In this document: positions 51,386-60,609 of the stretch, piece by piece
Layout: each line of letters begins with the position of its first letter
Numbering within the stretch: the first letter of the stretch is position 1
DNA from: an endosymbiont of unidentified scaly snail isolate Monju
Lineage (GTDB): Bacteria; Pseudomonadota; Gammaproteobacteria; Chromatiales; Chromatiaceae
Direction: 5' to 3'
NCBI RefSeq assembly: GCF_000801295.1
Contig: NZ_AP012978.1
Span: 1,178,001-1,242,000 of the forward strand
Length of the DNA stretch: 64,000 bases
Position numbers and translations under genes: made by a program
The notes under the pieces: generated by a model
Told to the model about the DNA's origin: nothing
Databases searched by the model: none
What the model saw: the letters and a program-made list of their open reading frames with translations, nothing else

Positions 51386-52602
51386 CAGCCCGCCTGTTGC
51401 ATGTCTGGTTGCGCGACGAGGCCGGCGCGGTGCATCCGCTTGGCCAGATCGCCGTCACGGAACCGCGACCGCCCGGTGGCGCGCGTTCGGGGGCCTTCCG
51501 GTATGCCGTGGATTACCTGGCCGATCCGGTCATTGGTCCTGTCGATCCCCTGCACCTGCCGCTGCGATCCGGGGAGTTCCGGGCCGGGGATCCGCACACT
51601 GGCCTGCATGCCGTGTTCATCGACAGCCTGCCCGATGCCTGGGGTCGGGCGGTCATGGTGCGCCGTTACCGCCTGGCGCGTGCCGAGCAAGGCGATATCG
51701 ATCTGCTCGCGCGGCTGGGTGGACATGGCATGGGGGCGCTGGCCTATACCCGAACGCCCGAACCGCCGGAGCTGGACGGCGATGAAGTGCCGCCGCTGAT
51801 GTGTCTCGACCAGCTGCTGGACGCGGCCGATCGTTATCAGGCGCAGCCGGAGCGAATCGACGAGGCCATCCGTCTGCTGTTTGCCGCGGGCAGTTCACCG
51901 GGCGGGGCGCGTCCGAAGGCCCTGGTACGGGACGCCGGACGGCCATTGCTGGCGAAGTTTCCTTCACGCCGGGACGCATTGGATATCGTGGGTCTCGAAG
52001 CCGCCAGCCTCGCGGTGGCGCGAGAAGCCGGCATCCCGGTTCCGGCATTCCGCGTGGTCGGTATCGGGGATCGCAAGGTGCTCCTGCTCGAGCGTTTCGA
52101 TGTGACGCCCGCCGGGGGGCGTCGGCACATGCTGTCGCTGAAAAGCCTGTTGGATGCGCGTGGGTACTACCAGGCCGGTTATCGTGACGTGATCCAGGTG
52201 GTCGCGCGTGTCTCATCGGCGCCAAAGGAGGATCTCGAGCAACTGTTTCGGCAGATCGTACTGAACGCCTGTCTGGCCAATACCGATGATCACCTGAAGA
52301 ACTTTGCCATGCAGTGGCGTGATGGGGGATGGCGATTGACGCCGGCCTTCGACATCCTGCCGGACGTGAACGACAACCGGGAACATGTATTGCATTTTGG
52401 CAGTGCGGGGCATCGGCCGACACCGGATGCGCTGCGTGACCTCGGGCGTTTGTGCGGACTGGGGCCAAGACGCGTCAGCGAGGTCATGGCACTGATCGAG
52501 GACAAGGTGCGGTCGTATTCACTCTGCTGCGAAGCGTATGGCGTACCGGAAGCGGATGCGGCCTTCGTGCTGGCCCGCATGCCACTGATGCGTGATGTGT
52601 AA
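51382..52602 (+). CDS. hipA: HipA-like serine/threonine kinase toxin
   Basis: A 406-residue kinase of the HipA family, whose E. coli member phosphorylates glutamyl-tRNA synthetase and induces dormancy. An N1 subdomain (about 5-110) precedes the kinase fold: SSPGGARPKA (phosphate loop-like, about 170-180), LLAKFPS, LLLERFD, catalytic NTDDHLKNFAM (about 297-307) and LTPAFDILPD with the metal-binding Asp. It overlaps hipB by 4 bases, the usual antitoxin-toxin layout. Active-site residues appear intact. It borders the decayed region. Confidence 0.9.
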   Translation: MTARLLHVWLRDEAGAVHPLGQIAVTEPRPPGGARSGAFRYAVDYLADPVIGPVDPLHLPLRSGEFRAGDPHTGLHAVFIDSLPDAWGRAVMVRRYRLARAEQGDIDLLARLGGHGMGALAYTRTPEPPELDGDEVPPLMCLDQLLDAADRYQAQPERIDEAIRLLFAAGSSPGGARPKALVRDAGRPLLAKFPSRRDALDIVGLEAASLAVAREAGIPVPAFRVVGIGDRKVLLLERFDVTPAGGRRHMLSLKSLLDARGYYQAGYRDVIQVVARVSSAPKEDLEQLFRQIVLNACLANTDDHLKNFAMQWRDGGWRLTPAFDILPDVNDNREHVLHFGSAGHRPTPDALRDLGRLCGLGPRRVSEVMALIEDKVRSYSLCCEAYGVPEADAAFVLARMPLMRDV

Positions 52603-52610
52603 TAGACGCT

Positions 52611-53045
52611 TCATTTCTTCGGCGCTGGCGCGATCGGCAGCCGTGGGTCGGCCTCTTGTTCTGGCTGGTTGCGCATGTGATTGGCGGTCTGCATGAAGGC
52701 CTGCTCCAGGCGCGAGCGCAGGACCTCGTCGATGTCCATGTCGGCCAGCGCCTTGCGCATGCACAGCATCCACTGGTCCCGCTCCTTCACCCCGATGGGG
52801 AAGGGCAGGTGGCGCCGGCGCAACATGGGGTGGCCGAATTTCTGCACGTACAGGTCGGGACCGCCCAGCCAGCCGCTCAAGAACAGGAACAGCTTCTCGC
52901 GCGAGACACGCAGGCTCTTGGCATGCAGGGCACGGACCTCGCGCGCCTCCGGCAGACTGTCCATGTAGTCGTAGAAACGATCGACCAGTTCGCGTACACC
53001 TTGCTCGCCACCGAGCAACTCATAGGGAACAGGGGGCTGTGTCAT
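52611..53045 (-). CDS. Group II truncated haemoglobin
   Basis: A 144-residue trHbO-type globin. PYELLGGEQGVRELVDRFYDYM forms the first helices, FGHPMLRRRHLPFPIG includes the proximal His of helix F, and DQWMLCMRKALAD has the Trp at G8 typical of group II. Such proteins bind O2 or help with NO and redox stress. Its start overlaps the end of gluQ by 26 bases, making it the third gene of dksA-gluQ-globin. Confidence 0.93.
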   Translation of the reverse strand: MTQPPVPYELLGGEQGVRELVDRFYDYMDSLPEAREVRALHAKSLRVSREKLFLFLSGWLGGPDLYVQKFGHPMLRRRHLPFPIGVKERDQWMLCMRKALADMDIDEVLRSRLEQAFMQTANHMRNQPEQEADPRLPIAPAPKK

Positions 53046-53937
53046 CTCGAAGTTTCCTCATGCGTTCAACTTGCCACGCGGTCGGCGCCCATTGCCAGAA
53101 TTCTTCCAGGGCAAGGTCGGAGTCGGGCATCGGCTGCCCCAGCCAGCGCCAGGCCGCGAGCAGGGAAGTCAGTGGCCGCTGTTCGTCGACCGGCTGGGCG
53201 GCCTCGCGCTTGCTGAGCTTGCGGCCATTCCGGTCCCGTACCAGCGGTACGTGCAGATAGACTGGTGTGGCCATTTCCAGCAGCCGTTGCAGACAGATCT
53301 GGCGCGGTGTGGACGCCAGCAGGTCGGCACCGCGCACCACGTGGGTGATCCCGGCCAGGGCATCGTCCACCACCACGGCCAGCTGATAGGCGAAGTACCC
53401 GTCGGCGCGACGGATCACGAAATCGCCGATGTCGCTTGCCAGGCGCTGCGTCTGCGTGCCGAACACCCGGTCGGTAAAGCCGAACGGTTCATCTTCGGTG
53501 CGCAGGCGGGCGGCTCGCCCCGGGGCATCGTCGAGTCCCAGGTCCCGGCAGGTGCCGGCATAGATCGGGCCCTCGATACCCTCCCGCCGGGCCTGCTCGC
53601 GTACTGTCTTGCGACTGCAACGGCAGAAGTACACCTTTCCCTGTGCCTGCAGTTGGTCCAGCGCCTGGGCATAGGCCTCGCTGGTCCGGCTCTGGTAACG
53701 CAACTCACCGTCCCAGTGCATGCCGAAGGCCTCGAGGCTGCGCAGGATATCGTCTTCCAGGCCGGGGCGGCAGCGAGTCTGGTCGAGATCGTCGATGCGC
53801 ACCCACCATTCGCCGTGGTGGGCCAAGGCATCGACCCGGCTGGCCAGGGCCGTGACGAGAGAACCGAAGTGCAGTCGCCCGGTGGGCGAGGGGGCGAAGC
53901 GTCCGCGATAAGGTGGCACGGCCGGGCGATCCGCCAT
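53020..53937 (-). CDS. gluQ: Glutamyl-Q tRNA(Asp) synthetase
   Basis: GluQ attaches glutamate to queuosine in tRNA-Asp. The 305-residue protein is a truncated GluRS-like class I enzyme: [15 protein letters not shown] holds the HIGH-like motif, CRCSRKTVR with later Cys residues forms a zinc site, and GRKLSKREAAQ is KMSKS-like. The anticodon-binding domain is absent, as expected. It lies 6 bases downstream of dksA, a conserved pairing. Confidence 0.95.
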   Translation of the reverse strand: MADRPAVPPYRGRFAPSPTGRLHFGSLVTALASRVDALAHHGEWWVRIDDLDQTRCRPGLEDDILRSLEAFGMHWDGELRYQSRTSEAYAQALDQLQAQGKVYFCRCSRKTVREQARREGIEGPIYAGTCRDLGLDDAPGRAARLRTEDEPFGFTDRVFGTQTQRLASDIGDFVIRRADGYFAYQLAVVVDDALAGITHVVRGADLLASTPRQICLQRLLEMATPVYLHVPLVRDRNGRKLSKREAAQPVDEQRPLTSLLAAWRWLGQPMPDSDLALEEFWQWAPTAWQVERMRKLRDDTAPCSL

Positions 53938-53943
53938 GGCGAT

Positions 53944-54378
53944 TCAGCTGAAATGCTTTTCCTGCTGTTCCTGGGCCGTCTTGCAGTCGATGCACAGGTC
54001 GGCGGTGGGACGGGCCTCGAGCCGCCGGAGGCCGATCTCCACGCCGCATTCCTTGCAATAGCCGTACTCGTGTTCGTCGAGCTGGCGCAGGGCCTGGTTG
54101 ATCTTGTTGATGAGCTTGCGCTCGCGGTCACGGGTGCGCAGCTCCAGGCCGATGTCGGATTCCTGGGTGGCGCGGTCGTTGGGGTCGGCGTGCTGGGTCG
54201 CATCGGTCTTCATGTGGTCGACCGTGCGATCCACCTCCTCCATCAGCATGTGGCGCCAGTGCTCCAGCATGGCGCGAAAATGTGCCTCCTGCCCGGCGCT
54301 CATGTAGGGCTCGTCCGCGGTGGGACAATAGGGCTCGAAGCCTTCGTAATGGGCCAGGTCGGCGGAATTTCCCGGCAT
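53944..54378 (-). CDS. dksA: RNA polymerase-binding transcription factor DksA
   Basis: DksA works with ppGpp in the RNA polymerase secondary channel. The reading from ATG 54378 gives 144 residues. The coiled coil (about 30-105) has the DxxDxA tip DPNDRA; the zinc finger is CKECGVEIGLRRLEARPTADLCIDC (quoted in part: YCKECGVEIG and LCIDCKT). A GAGGTGG sequence precedes the start by about 8 bases; ATG 54408 upstream is less likely. Followed by gluQ. Confidence 0.95.
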   Translation of the reverse strand: MPGNSADLAHYEGFEPYCPTADEPYMSAGQEAHFRAMLEHWRHMLMEEVDRTVDHMKTDATQHADPNDRATQESDIGLELRTRDRERKLINKINQALRQLDEHEYGYCKECGVEIGLRRLEARPTADLCIDCKTAQEQQEKHFS

Positions 54379-54511
54379 CTTTTGACCACCTCGCGTGTAA
54401 AGCTTCACGTTACCATGAAGCCGGAACCGCGGCCAAGGCCGCGCCGCAAGATAGCCGAGTCCGCCGGATGCTTGTTATGCTGCGCGGCCTTTCGTTGTGG
54501 AGCAGTCGATC

Positions 54512-55264
54512 GTGTGTGAGATTGAAGCCCTGATCTTCGACGTGGACGGCACCTTGGCCGATACCGAGCGCGACGGCCACCGCGTGGCCTTCAACCGTGC
54601 CTTCGCCGATGCCGGTCTCGACTGGGAGTGGGATGTGGCGCTCTATGGCAAGCTGCTGGCAGTGACCGGCGGCAAGGAGCGCATCAAGTACTACCTGCGC
54701 GAGTTCAATACCGTCTTCGAGCCCCCCGCGGACCTGGACGGCTTTGTCGCCGACCTTCACGCGGCCAAGACCGAACACTACAAGGCGTTGATGGCCGAGG
54801 GCCGGGTGCCCTTGCGCCCGGGCGTGGAGCGCCTGCTGCGCGAGGCGCGGGAGGCCGGCATTTCGCTGGCGATTGCCACCACCACCACCATGGACAACGT
54901 CACCTCCCTGCTGGAGAACACCTTGGGCGCCGAGTCGGTGGGCTGGTTCGCCGAGATCGGTGCCGGTGACATCGTGCCAGCCAAGAAGCCCGCACCGGAC
55001 ATCTATGTCTGGGTGCTCGAGCGCCTGGGGCTGGCTCCGGAGCGTGTGATTGCCTTCGAGGACTCCGGGCACGGTGTGACCTCGGCCGCCGATGCCGGCA
55101 TCGCGCGCATCGTGGTCACCACCAACGACTACACCCTCGGCCAGGACTTCTCGCGCGCCAGCCTGGTGCTCGACCAGCTCGGCGAGCCGGGCACGCCGCC
55201 GCGCCGGGCTGATGGCGAGCCCCTGCCTGGGCCGGTGAACCTGGCCCTGCTGGAGACCCTCTGA
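54512..55264 (+). CDS. CbbY-type HAD phosphatase
   Basis: A 250-residue HAD-family phosphatase. FDVDGTLADTERDGH is motif I with nucleophile Asp, GKLLAVTGGKERIKYY is the stretch typical of CbbY/CbbYA, KKPAPDIY is motif III and AFEDSGHG motif IV. CbbY removes the inhibitor xylulose-1,5-bisphosphate in autotrophs with RubisCO. Without Calvin-cycle genes in view the role is inferred. GTG 54512 follows TGGAG by 8 bases; GTG 54497 is an alternative. It overlaps no neighbour and lies 2 bases before the aminotransferase gene. Confidence 0.8.
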   Translation: MCEIEALIFDVDGTLADTERDGHRVAFNRAFADAGLDWEWDVALYGKLLAVTGGKERIKYYLREFNTVFEPPADLDGFVADLHAAKTEHYKALMAEGRVPLRPGVERLLREAREAGISLAIATTTTMDNVTSLLENTLGAESVGWFAEIGAGDIVPAKKPAPDIYVWVLERLGLAPERVIAFEDSGHGVTSAADAGIARIVVTTNDYTLGQDFSRASLVLDQLGEPGTPPRRADGEPLPGPVNLALLETL

Positions 55265-55266
55265 GC

Positions 55267-56412
55267 ATGTCCTGGCCCGCGCCCGCAGCACGCATGCAGG
55301 GCATCGCCCCGTTTCGGGTGATGGCCATCCTGGCCCGGGCGCAGGCACTGGAGGCGGCCGGGCGCGATATCGTGCACATGGAGGTCGGCGAGCCCGACTT
55401 CCCGGCTCCCGAGGCGGTCAATGCCGCGGCGCAGGCGGCGCTGGCACGTGGTCAGACCCATTACACCCCGGCACTCGGCCTGCCGGCGCTGCGCGAGGCC
55501 ATCGCCGGCTGGTATGGCCAGCGTTTCGGCCTCTCCATCGACCCGGCGCGGGTGATTGTCACCCCCGGCGCCTCGGGCGCGCTGCAGCTGGTTCTGGGCG
55601 CGCTGGTCGACCCGGGGGACCGCATCGGCATCCAGGACCCCGGCTATCCGTGCAACCGCCACATGATCACGCTTTACGGCGGCGAGGCGATGGCGGTCGA
55701 TCCGGATCGGGCGGCGGAAATGCCGGGGTTGTCCGGCATGATGCTGGCCAGCCCCGCCAACCCGACCGGTGAGCTGATTTCCGCTTCGCGATTGGCTGTC
55801 CTCTACCGCGCACTGCGCGCGCAGCGGCGCTTCCTGATCGTGGACGAGATCTACCAGGGCCTGCAATACGAAACGCCACCGCAGACCGCGCTGGTGCTGG
55901 GTGAAGAGGGGCTGTTCGTGATCAACAGCTTCTCCAAGTTCTTCGGCATGACCGGTTACCGCGTTGGCTGGGCGGTGGTGCCCGAGGCCTGGGTGGAACC
56001 CATCGAGCGGCTGGCGCAGAATCTGTTCCTGGCACCGCCCACCCTGGCCCAGCACGCGGCGCTGGCGGCCTTCGATCCCCCGGTGCTCGACGAGCTGGAG
56101 CGTCGCCGGCAGGTGTTCCAGGCACGGCGCGACCGCCTGTTCGCCGGCCTGCGCGAGCTGGGCTTCGCCTTGCCCCCGCAGCCGCCCGGCGGGGCCTTCT
56201 ACCTGTATGCCGGCCTGCCCGAACACCTTGACGAAGACGGCGAGACCTTTGCGCAACGCCTGCTCGAGGAGGCCGGTGTGGCGATCACCCCGGGCAGCGA
56301 TTTCGGTGCCAACGACACCGCGCGCCACGTGCGCTTCGCCTACACCACCGAGGTGCCGCGCATCGAGCAGGGCCTGGAGCGCCTGGCCCGGTTGCTTTCG
56401 CGCGGGAGCTGA
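55267..56412 (+). CDS. Class I/II PLP-dependent aminotransferase
   Basis: A 381-residue fold-type I aminotransferase. Conserved pieces are VHMEVGEPDFPAP, TPGASGALQLVL (phosphate contact), SPANPTGELI with the Asn, IVDEIYQGLQYE (Asp, Tyr), and SFSKFFGMTGYRVGW with the PLP Lys (about residue 222) and phosphate-binding Arg. The family includes aspartate, alanine and valine-pyruvate aminotransferases; the exact substrate cannot be read. Two bases after the cbbY-like gene, converging on the efflux gene 4 bases away. Confidence 0.92.
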   Translation: MSWPAPAARMQGIAPFRVMAILARAQALEAAGRDIVHMEVGEPDFPAPEAVNAAAQAALARGQTHYTPALGLPALREAIAGWYGQRFGLSIDPARVIVTPGASGALQLVLGALVDPGDRIGIQDPGYPCNRHMITLYGGEAMAVDPDRAAEMPGLSGMMLASPANPTGELISASRLAVLYRALRAQRRFLIVDEIYQGLQYETPPQTALVLGEEGLFVINSFSKFFGMTGYRVGWAVVPEAWVEPIERLAQNLFLAPPTLAQHAALAAFDPPVLDELERRRQVFQARRDRLFAGLRELGFALPPQPPGGAFYLYAGLPEHLDEDGETFAQRLLEEAGVAITPGSDFGANDTARHVRFAYTTEVPRIEQGLERLARLLSRGS

Positions 56413-56416
56413 CGGC

Positions 56417-57298
56417 TCACGGCCCGTGCCGGCAGGTCTCGTCGGCCTGTTCCAGCTCGATGGTGGTGTGGCCGATGCCGCAGTCGCGGCAGGTCTCGCG
56501 GATGGCCTCCTTGATCTCGTGCTGACTCTCGGCGCTGATGGGGATGTCCAGCACCAGATGGGCGGTCAGCACGTGGTGCTCGCCGTCCAGCGACCACAGG
56601 TGCAGGTGATGCACGTCCACCACGTGCGGCAGGGCCAGCAGCTTCTCGCGCACCGTTTCTACCAGCGCGTCGTCCGGCACCCCCTGCAGGAACAGGCGCA
56701 GGGTCTCGCGCAGGTTGCGCACCACGTTGAACAGAATGAACAGGGTGAAGGCGATCGACAACAGCGGGTCGAGGATGGGCCAGTCGGCAAACTGCAGCAC
56801 GATGCCCACGATCAGCACCGCCACCCAGCCGAGCACGTCCTCGAGCAGGTGCCAGTTGAGCACCCGCTCGTTGAGGCTTCTGCCGCCGTGCAGGCTCCAG
56901 GCCGCCGCGCCGTTCACCACGATGCCCAATACCGCCAGCCAGGTCATGCCCACCGCGTGCGGCATGGGCGGGTCGGCCAGCCGGGAGATCGCTTCGGACA
57001 GCACCCACAGGCTGCCGATGATCAGTACCAGGGCGTTGATCAGCGCACCGAGTAGCGACAATCGCTGGTAGCCGTAGGTGTAGCGGCCACTCGCCGGGCG
57101 ACGCGCCAGCAGCCAAGCCAGGCCGATCGCCAGCGAATCGCCCAGGTCGTGCACCGCGTCGGCGAGGATGGCGGTGCTGTTGGTGAGCAGCCCGCCGACG
57201 ACCTCGATGACCGTGAACACCAGGTTCAGGACGAAGGCGAGGCCGATGCGTCGGTCCGCCGTGTGGTGATCGTGGTGATGGTGATGATGCGGGCTCAT
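56417..57298 (-). CDS. Cation diffusion facilitator (zinc/cobalt/cadmium efflux, CzcD type)
   Basis: A 293-residue inner-membrane antiporter. It begins with a His-rich tract (MSPHHHHHHDHH) able to bind metal, followed by six membrane helices (about 20-205). HDLGDS in helix 2 and HLLEDVLGW in helix 5 are the HxxxD metal sites, typical of zinc transport. The cytosolic C-terminal domain (about 210-290) includes HHLHLWSLDG. ATG 57298 is used since similarity and the His tract start there. Last gene of a four-gene minus operon. Confidence 0.93.
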   Translation of the reverse strand: MSPHHHHHHDHHTADRRIGLAFVLNLVFTVIEVVGGLLTNSTAILADAVHDLGDSLAIGLAWLLARRPASGRYTYGYQRLSLLGALINALVLIIGSLWVLSEAISRLADPPMPHAVGMTWLAVLGIVVNGAAAWSLHGGRSLNERVLNWHLLEDVLGWVAVLIVGIVLQFADWPILDPLLSIAFTLFILFNVVRNLRETLRLFLQGVPDDALVETVREKLLALPHVVDVHHLHLWSLDGEHHVLTAHLVLDIPISAESQHEIKEAIRETCRDCGIGHTTIELEQADETCRHGP

Positions 57299-57306
57299 GC
57301 GGAGGT

Positions 57307-59829
57307 TCAACGCGCAGTGGGACGCTTCATGGCCGTCCGGGGTGGTTCCACGCGTACTGCCAGCGAACCGCTGCCCACGCCCTGGGCGCGGCCGTTGGCG
57401 TCGGGCACCTGTTGCAGGCGATGCAGCAGGGCAGTGGCCGAGAGGCGACCATCGAGCAACGCGCGGTAGCCCGCCACGATGGCCGCCACCTGGTCGCCGG
57501 GCTCGTCCACCAGCTCGATGCGATAGTGGCGGATGCCGGCTGCCAGCAGATCGGCGAGATGGCCGGCGGCCGACTGGGCCTGGGCATTGAACAGGGTGTT
57601 GCGACAACCGACGTCGGCGAGCAGCAGGTGGTCCTGGCCTTTCGGGTCGCGCAGGTGCACCCGGTGGCGCTCGCAGGGGCGGCCACAGTCACGGTAGCCG
57701 TTGCCCGTGGACAGGAAGCGGGCAAAGGCACAGTGCTCGGTATGGAAGATGGGCAGGTGCTGGTGTGCCACCACCTCGATACAGGCGCGCCGGGCCTCCG
57801 GCAGACCGGTGGCCAGGGCGGCGATCTGCCGGGCATTCAGATCGTGGGTCGGGGCCAGGCGCGCCAGGCCGAGGTCCAGCAGCTGGTGGGCACTCAACCG
57901 GTTGGCGGCATTCAGCGAGAAGTCGCCGTACAGCGTGGGAATGCGCACCGCCTCGTCGAAGGCGGCACCTGCACCGCCCAGGGCGTGCAGGCGCTGCAAC
58001 AGGCCAGCCGAGCGTACCAGCAGGGCATCGGGTTGCAGGTGCAACAGGTAACGGACCAGACGTTGTTCGCCGGGCTTGAAGATGCGCGGGGCGGCGACCA
58101 CCAGACGACGACCGGCGGCGCGGATGCGCTGGCAGGCGTCCTTGAGTCCATGCACCTCGAGGAAATCGACCTGGATCTCGTCGATGTCGTCCAGCGCCAG
58201 CGCGGCCTCGACCTGCTCGGCGGTGCGGCACAGCAGCGACAGGGCGGGCTGGGTGGGTGGTGACGGAGGGGCAACCTCGGGCAGCAGCACCGGCAGCACT
58301 GGCGCCGAGGCCAGCTCGCGGTCGCGCTGGTGCCGGGTCATCTGTCCGAGCAGGGTCTCGACCGCCGCGCGCCGGGTCTGCTTGATCTCGCCCAGGGGCA
58401 GGAACAGGCCGTCGGGCAGGTCCAGTTGCCAGTGCGCGATGCGGAAGGGAGTGTCCCCCAGCTCACCGATGGCGCGCTTCAGAGCCGCTTCGTCCAGCGG
58501 GCGGCGATCGGCGGTCTGCAGGGGCGTGCGGCTGGCGGCCTCGGCCTGGCGGCCGTCGGGTGTTGCAAGGCGGATGCGCAGCGGTTCGCCGGCTGCGCCG
58601 CTCAGCTCGATGCGCAGAGGCAGGCGCACGGCCTCGGCCGGACGCAGCACCGGGCCGCCGTCGCTGGCCGCGTCGCGGGTGCGCCAGACATGGTCGCCGG
58701 GCGCGATGTCCGTGGCACGAAATCCGGGGCCGAAGCGCAGCACCACCTCGCCGCGGTCGATCTCCTCACGGATACGTTCCCCGCGGCGCTCGATCCGGCG
58801 CACGTGACCGCCCGGCTCGTGTCGCTGCGGACGACCGCCGTCGAACACCACCCCGTCGCCGGGCTTGACCGGGTTGTGCAGGCGCAGGCGCACCCCGTCG
58901 TACAGTACTGCCTCGACCCGGCCCAGGTGCAGGCCGCGGTGGCGCGGGTTGCGGCCGATCACCAGTTCCTGGTGACGCGAACCGAGCAGGAAGCCCGGGG
59001 TGAGCCCGTCGTGCCGTTCGTCCTGGCCGCGCGAGAAGATCTGCGCCAGGCCGCGCCGGGTGTCGCGGTCGATCATCAGTTCTTCTTCGTCGGTCGACTG
59101 GCCGGCCGCCAGCCGGTCGAGGGCCTGGCGGTAGGCGCGCACCGTGCGCATGACATATTCGGGGCCCTTGAGTCGTCCCTCGATCTTGAGGCTGCACACC
59201 CCGGCGCGCAGCAGGCGCGGCAGCAGGGGCAGGGCCATCAGATCCTGCGGCGAGAGCAGGTAGTCGAGCCCGCCCTGTTCGCGCAGTCCGCCGTCCACCA
59301 GCAGGCCATAGGGCAGACGGCAGGGCTGGGCGCACTGGCCGCGGTTGGCCGAGCGCCCGCCCCAGGCCTCGCTGGAGAAGCACTGGCCGCTGTAGCTGAC
59401 GCACAAGGCGCCGTGCACGAAGACCTCGAGTTCCACCTCGGTCTCGGCGGCGATGGCGGCGATCTCCTCGATGGACAGCTCGCGCCCCAGCACCACCCGC
59501 GAGAGGCCGAGTGACTGCGCAAAGGCCACGCCCTCGGCATCGGTGATCGACATCTGGGTGCTGGCGTGCAGGGGCAGTGCGGGCGCGACGGCGCGCGCCA
59601 GCCGCGCCAGGCCGATCAGCGCGTCCACCCCGCAACGGGCGGCATGGCGGTGCAGTTTCTCCATCACCGCCTCGAGTGCGTCCGCGGCGATGCCGGTGGC
59701 GCGCCGGCGGGCATTGAAGCCGCGCTCCAGGCCGAAGTACACCGCATCGGCGCCGGCATGCACCGCCGCCTCGAGCTGTGACAGGCCGCCGGCAGGGGCC
59801 AGCAGTTCGGGGGAGTGCTCAGTCGTCAT
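57307..59829 (-). CDS. U32 family peptidase / RNA hydroxylation protein with DUF3656
   Basis: An 840-residue protein. The U32 domain (about 5-260) has the signature ELEVFVHGALCVSYSGQC with downstream Cys residues that hold a 4Fe-4S cluster (SSEAWGGRSANRGQCAQPCR). DUF3656 (about 350-480) follows, then a C-terminal U32-like part with YRDCGRPCERHRVHL and GCRNTLF. RlhA of E. coli (23S rRNA C2501 hydroxylation) is a shorter relative; this is the longer type. Not a proven protease. ATG 59829 overlaps the DUF2889 gene by 11 bases; the upstream extension is that gene's shadow. Confidence 0.88.
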   Translation of the reverse strand: MTTEHSPELLAPAGGLSQLEAAVHAGADAVYFGLERGFNARRRATGIAADALEAVMEKLHRHAARCGVDALIGLARLARAVAPALPLHASTQMSITDAEGVAFAQSLGLSRVVLGRELSIEEIAAIAAETEVELEVFVHGALCVSYSGQCFSSEAWGGRSANRGQCAQPCRLPYGLLVDGGLREQGGLDYLLSPQDLMALPLLPRLLRAGVCSLKIEGRLKGPEYVMRTVRAYRQALDRLAAGQSTDEEELMIDRDTRRGLAQIFSRGQDERHDGLTPGFLLGSRHQELVIGRNPRHRGLHLGRVEAVLYDGVRLRLHNPVKPGDGVVFDGGRPQRHEPGGHVRRIERRGERIREEIDRGEVVLRFGPGFRATDIAPGDHVWRTRDAASDGGPVLRPAEAVRLPLRIELSGAAGEPLRIRLATPDGRQAEAASRTPLQTADRRPLDEAALKRAIGELGDTPFRIAHWQLDLPDGLFLPLGEIKQTRRAAVETLLGQMTRHQRDRELASAPVLPVLLPEVAPPSPPTQPALSLLCRTAEQVEAALALDDIDEIQVDFLEVHGLKDACQRIRAAGRRLVVAAPRIFKPGEQRLVRYLLHLQPDALLVRSAGLLQRLHALGGAGAAFDEAVRIPTLYGDFSLNAANRLSAHQLLDLGLARLAPTHDLNARQIAALATGLPEARRACIEVVAHQHLPIFHTEHCAFARFLSTGNGYRDCGRPCERHRVHLRDPKGQDHLLLADVGCRNTLFNAQAQSAAGHLADLLAAGIRHYRIELVDEPGDQVAAIVAGYRALLDGRLSATALLHRLQQVPDANGRAQGVGSGSLAVRVEPPRTAMKRPTAR

Positions 59830-60370
59830 CGCCGCGTCCAGGCCACAGCCGTTGCGCCACCTCGCCATCGGCGACCAGGCTATGACAACTGTCGATGAAA
59901 TCCTCGGGCGGCTGGTGCTGGTGACCGTCCAGCGACTCGCCGCGCCAGGCATAGACGGTCTGGATGGCGGTGGTGGCCAGCGGGCCCAGCAGCTCCACCA
60001 GGTGGGTACAACCATGGACCCCGCCGAGGGCCAGGCGTACCCGCGCAGTCCAGCCGGGCGCGATGCGCTGCCCGATCAGTTTCTCGAAGCGCTCGGCCGG
60101 GAAGTGCGGGCAGGCGGGGTAGGGGGCCTGCTCGATGCTCGCGCGGAGATCGATCACGGTCAACTCGTCGTCCACGGTCAGGCGCATCCACATCTCGTGC
60201 AACGGCTCGCCGGGTGGGATCTCGCCCCGGCCGAAGGTCTGCAGGGGTTCGTCGCGGGTGTCGCGCAGGTGGGCGTCGATGTCCCACAGGCCGTCGGCAC
60301 GGCGGTAACCCCGGCACACGATCTGCCGTGTGTGCGGGGGCTCGCGGTTGGCGGGCGGCGGCAGCGGCAT
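59819..60370 (-). CDS. DUF2889 domain protein
   Basis: A 183-residue protein resembling DUF2889: RQIVCRGYRRADGLWDIDAHLRDT near the start, then WMRLTVDDELTVIDLRAS and GVHGCTHLVELLGPLATTAIQ. No signal peptide or membrane helix is visible and no function is known. ATG 60370 lies 2 bases after the upstream membrane-protein gene, and the end overlaps the U32 gene, so it is part of the operon and may support the same process. Confidence 0.8.
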   Translation of the reverse strand: MPLPPPANREPPHTRQIVCRGYRRADGLWDIDAHLRDTRDEPLQTFGRGEIPPGEPLHEMWMRLTVDDELTVIDLRASIEQAPYPACPHFPAERFEKLIGQRIAPGWTARVRLALGGVHGCTHLVELLGPLATTAIQTVYAWRGESLDGHQHQPPEDFIDSCHSLVADGEVAQRLWPGRGDDD

Positions 60371-60372
60371 GC

Positions 60373-60609
60373 TCAGTGCCCTGTTGGCCGGGTGGTGAAC
60401 TGACCCAGCGCGATCTTGGCGAACAGCAGCAGCCAGGGTGCGCCGTGCAGGCACAGGTCGAAGATGTCGATAGGCCGCCGCAGGGTGCCCTCGCCGAGCA
60501 TGCGCAGCTTCTCCCAGACGTGTGGCTCGGGCACGAAGGGCGCCAGCCCCAGGGTGAGGGCGACGATCAGGACGATGTAAAAGGGAATACGGGCGAGCAA
60601 GTCACGCAT
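60373..60609 (-). CDS. Small two-helix membrane protein
   Basis: A 78-residue protein with two hydrophobic segments (about 7-24, IPFYIVLIVALTLGLAPF; about 52-70, LHGAPWLLLFAKIALGQF) around HVWEKLRMLGEGTLRRPIDIFDL. Similar short proteins are sometimes annotated as RND transporters, which its size does not support. First gene of the four-gene unit. ATG 60609 was chosen because the frame upstream is not hydrophobic and lacks support. Confidence 0.75.
   Translation of the reverse strand: MRDLLARIPFYIVLIVALTLGLAPFVPEPHVWEKLRMLGEGTLRRPIDIFDLCLHGAPWLLLFAKIALGQFTTRPTGH

Noticed and set aside
56417-57607. Longer start for the cation efflux gene
   Set aside because: The extra 103 codons lie inside the U32 gene and read as antisense-like Arg/Gly/Pro-rich sequence; the His-rich start at 57298 fits the family.
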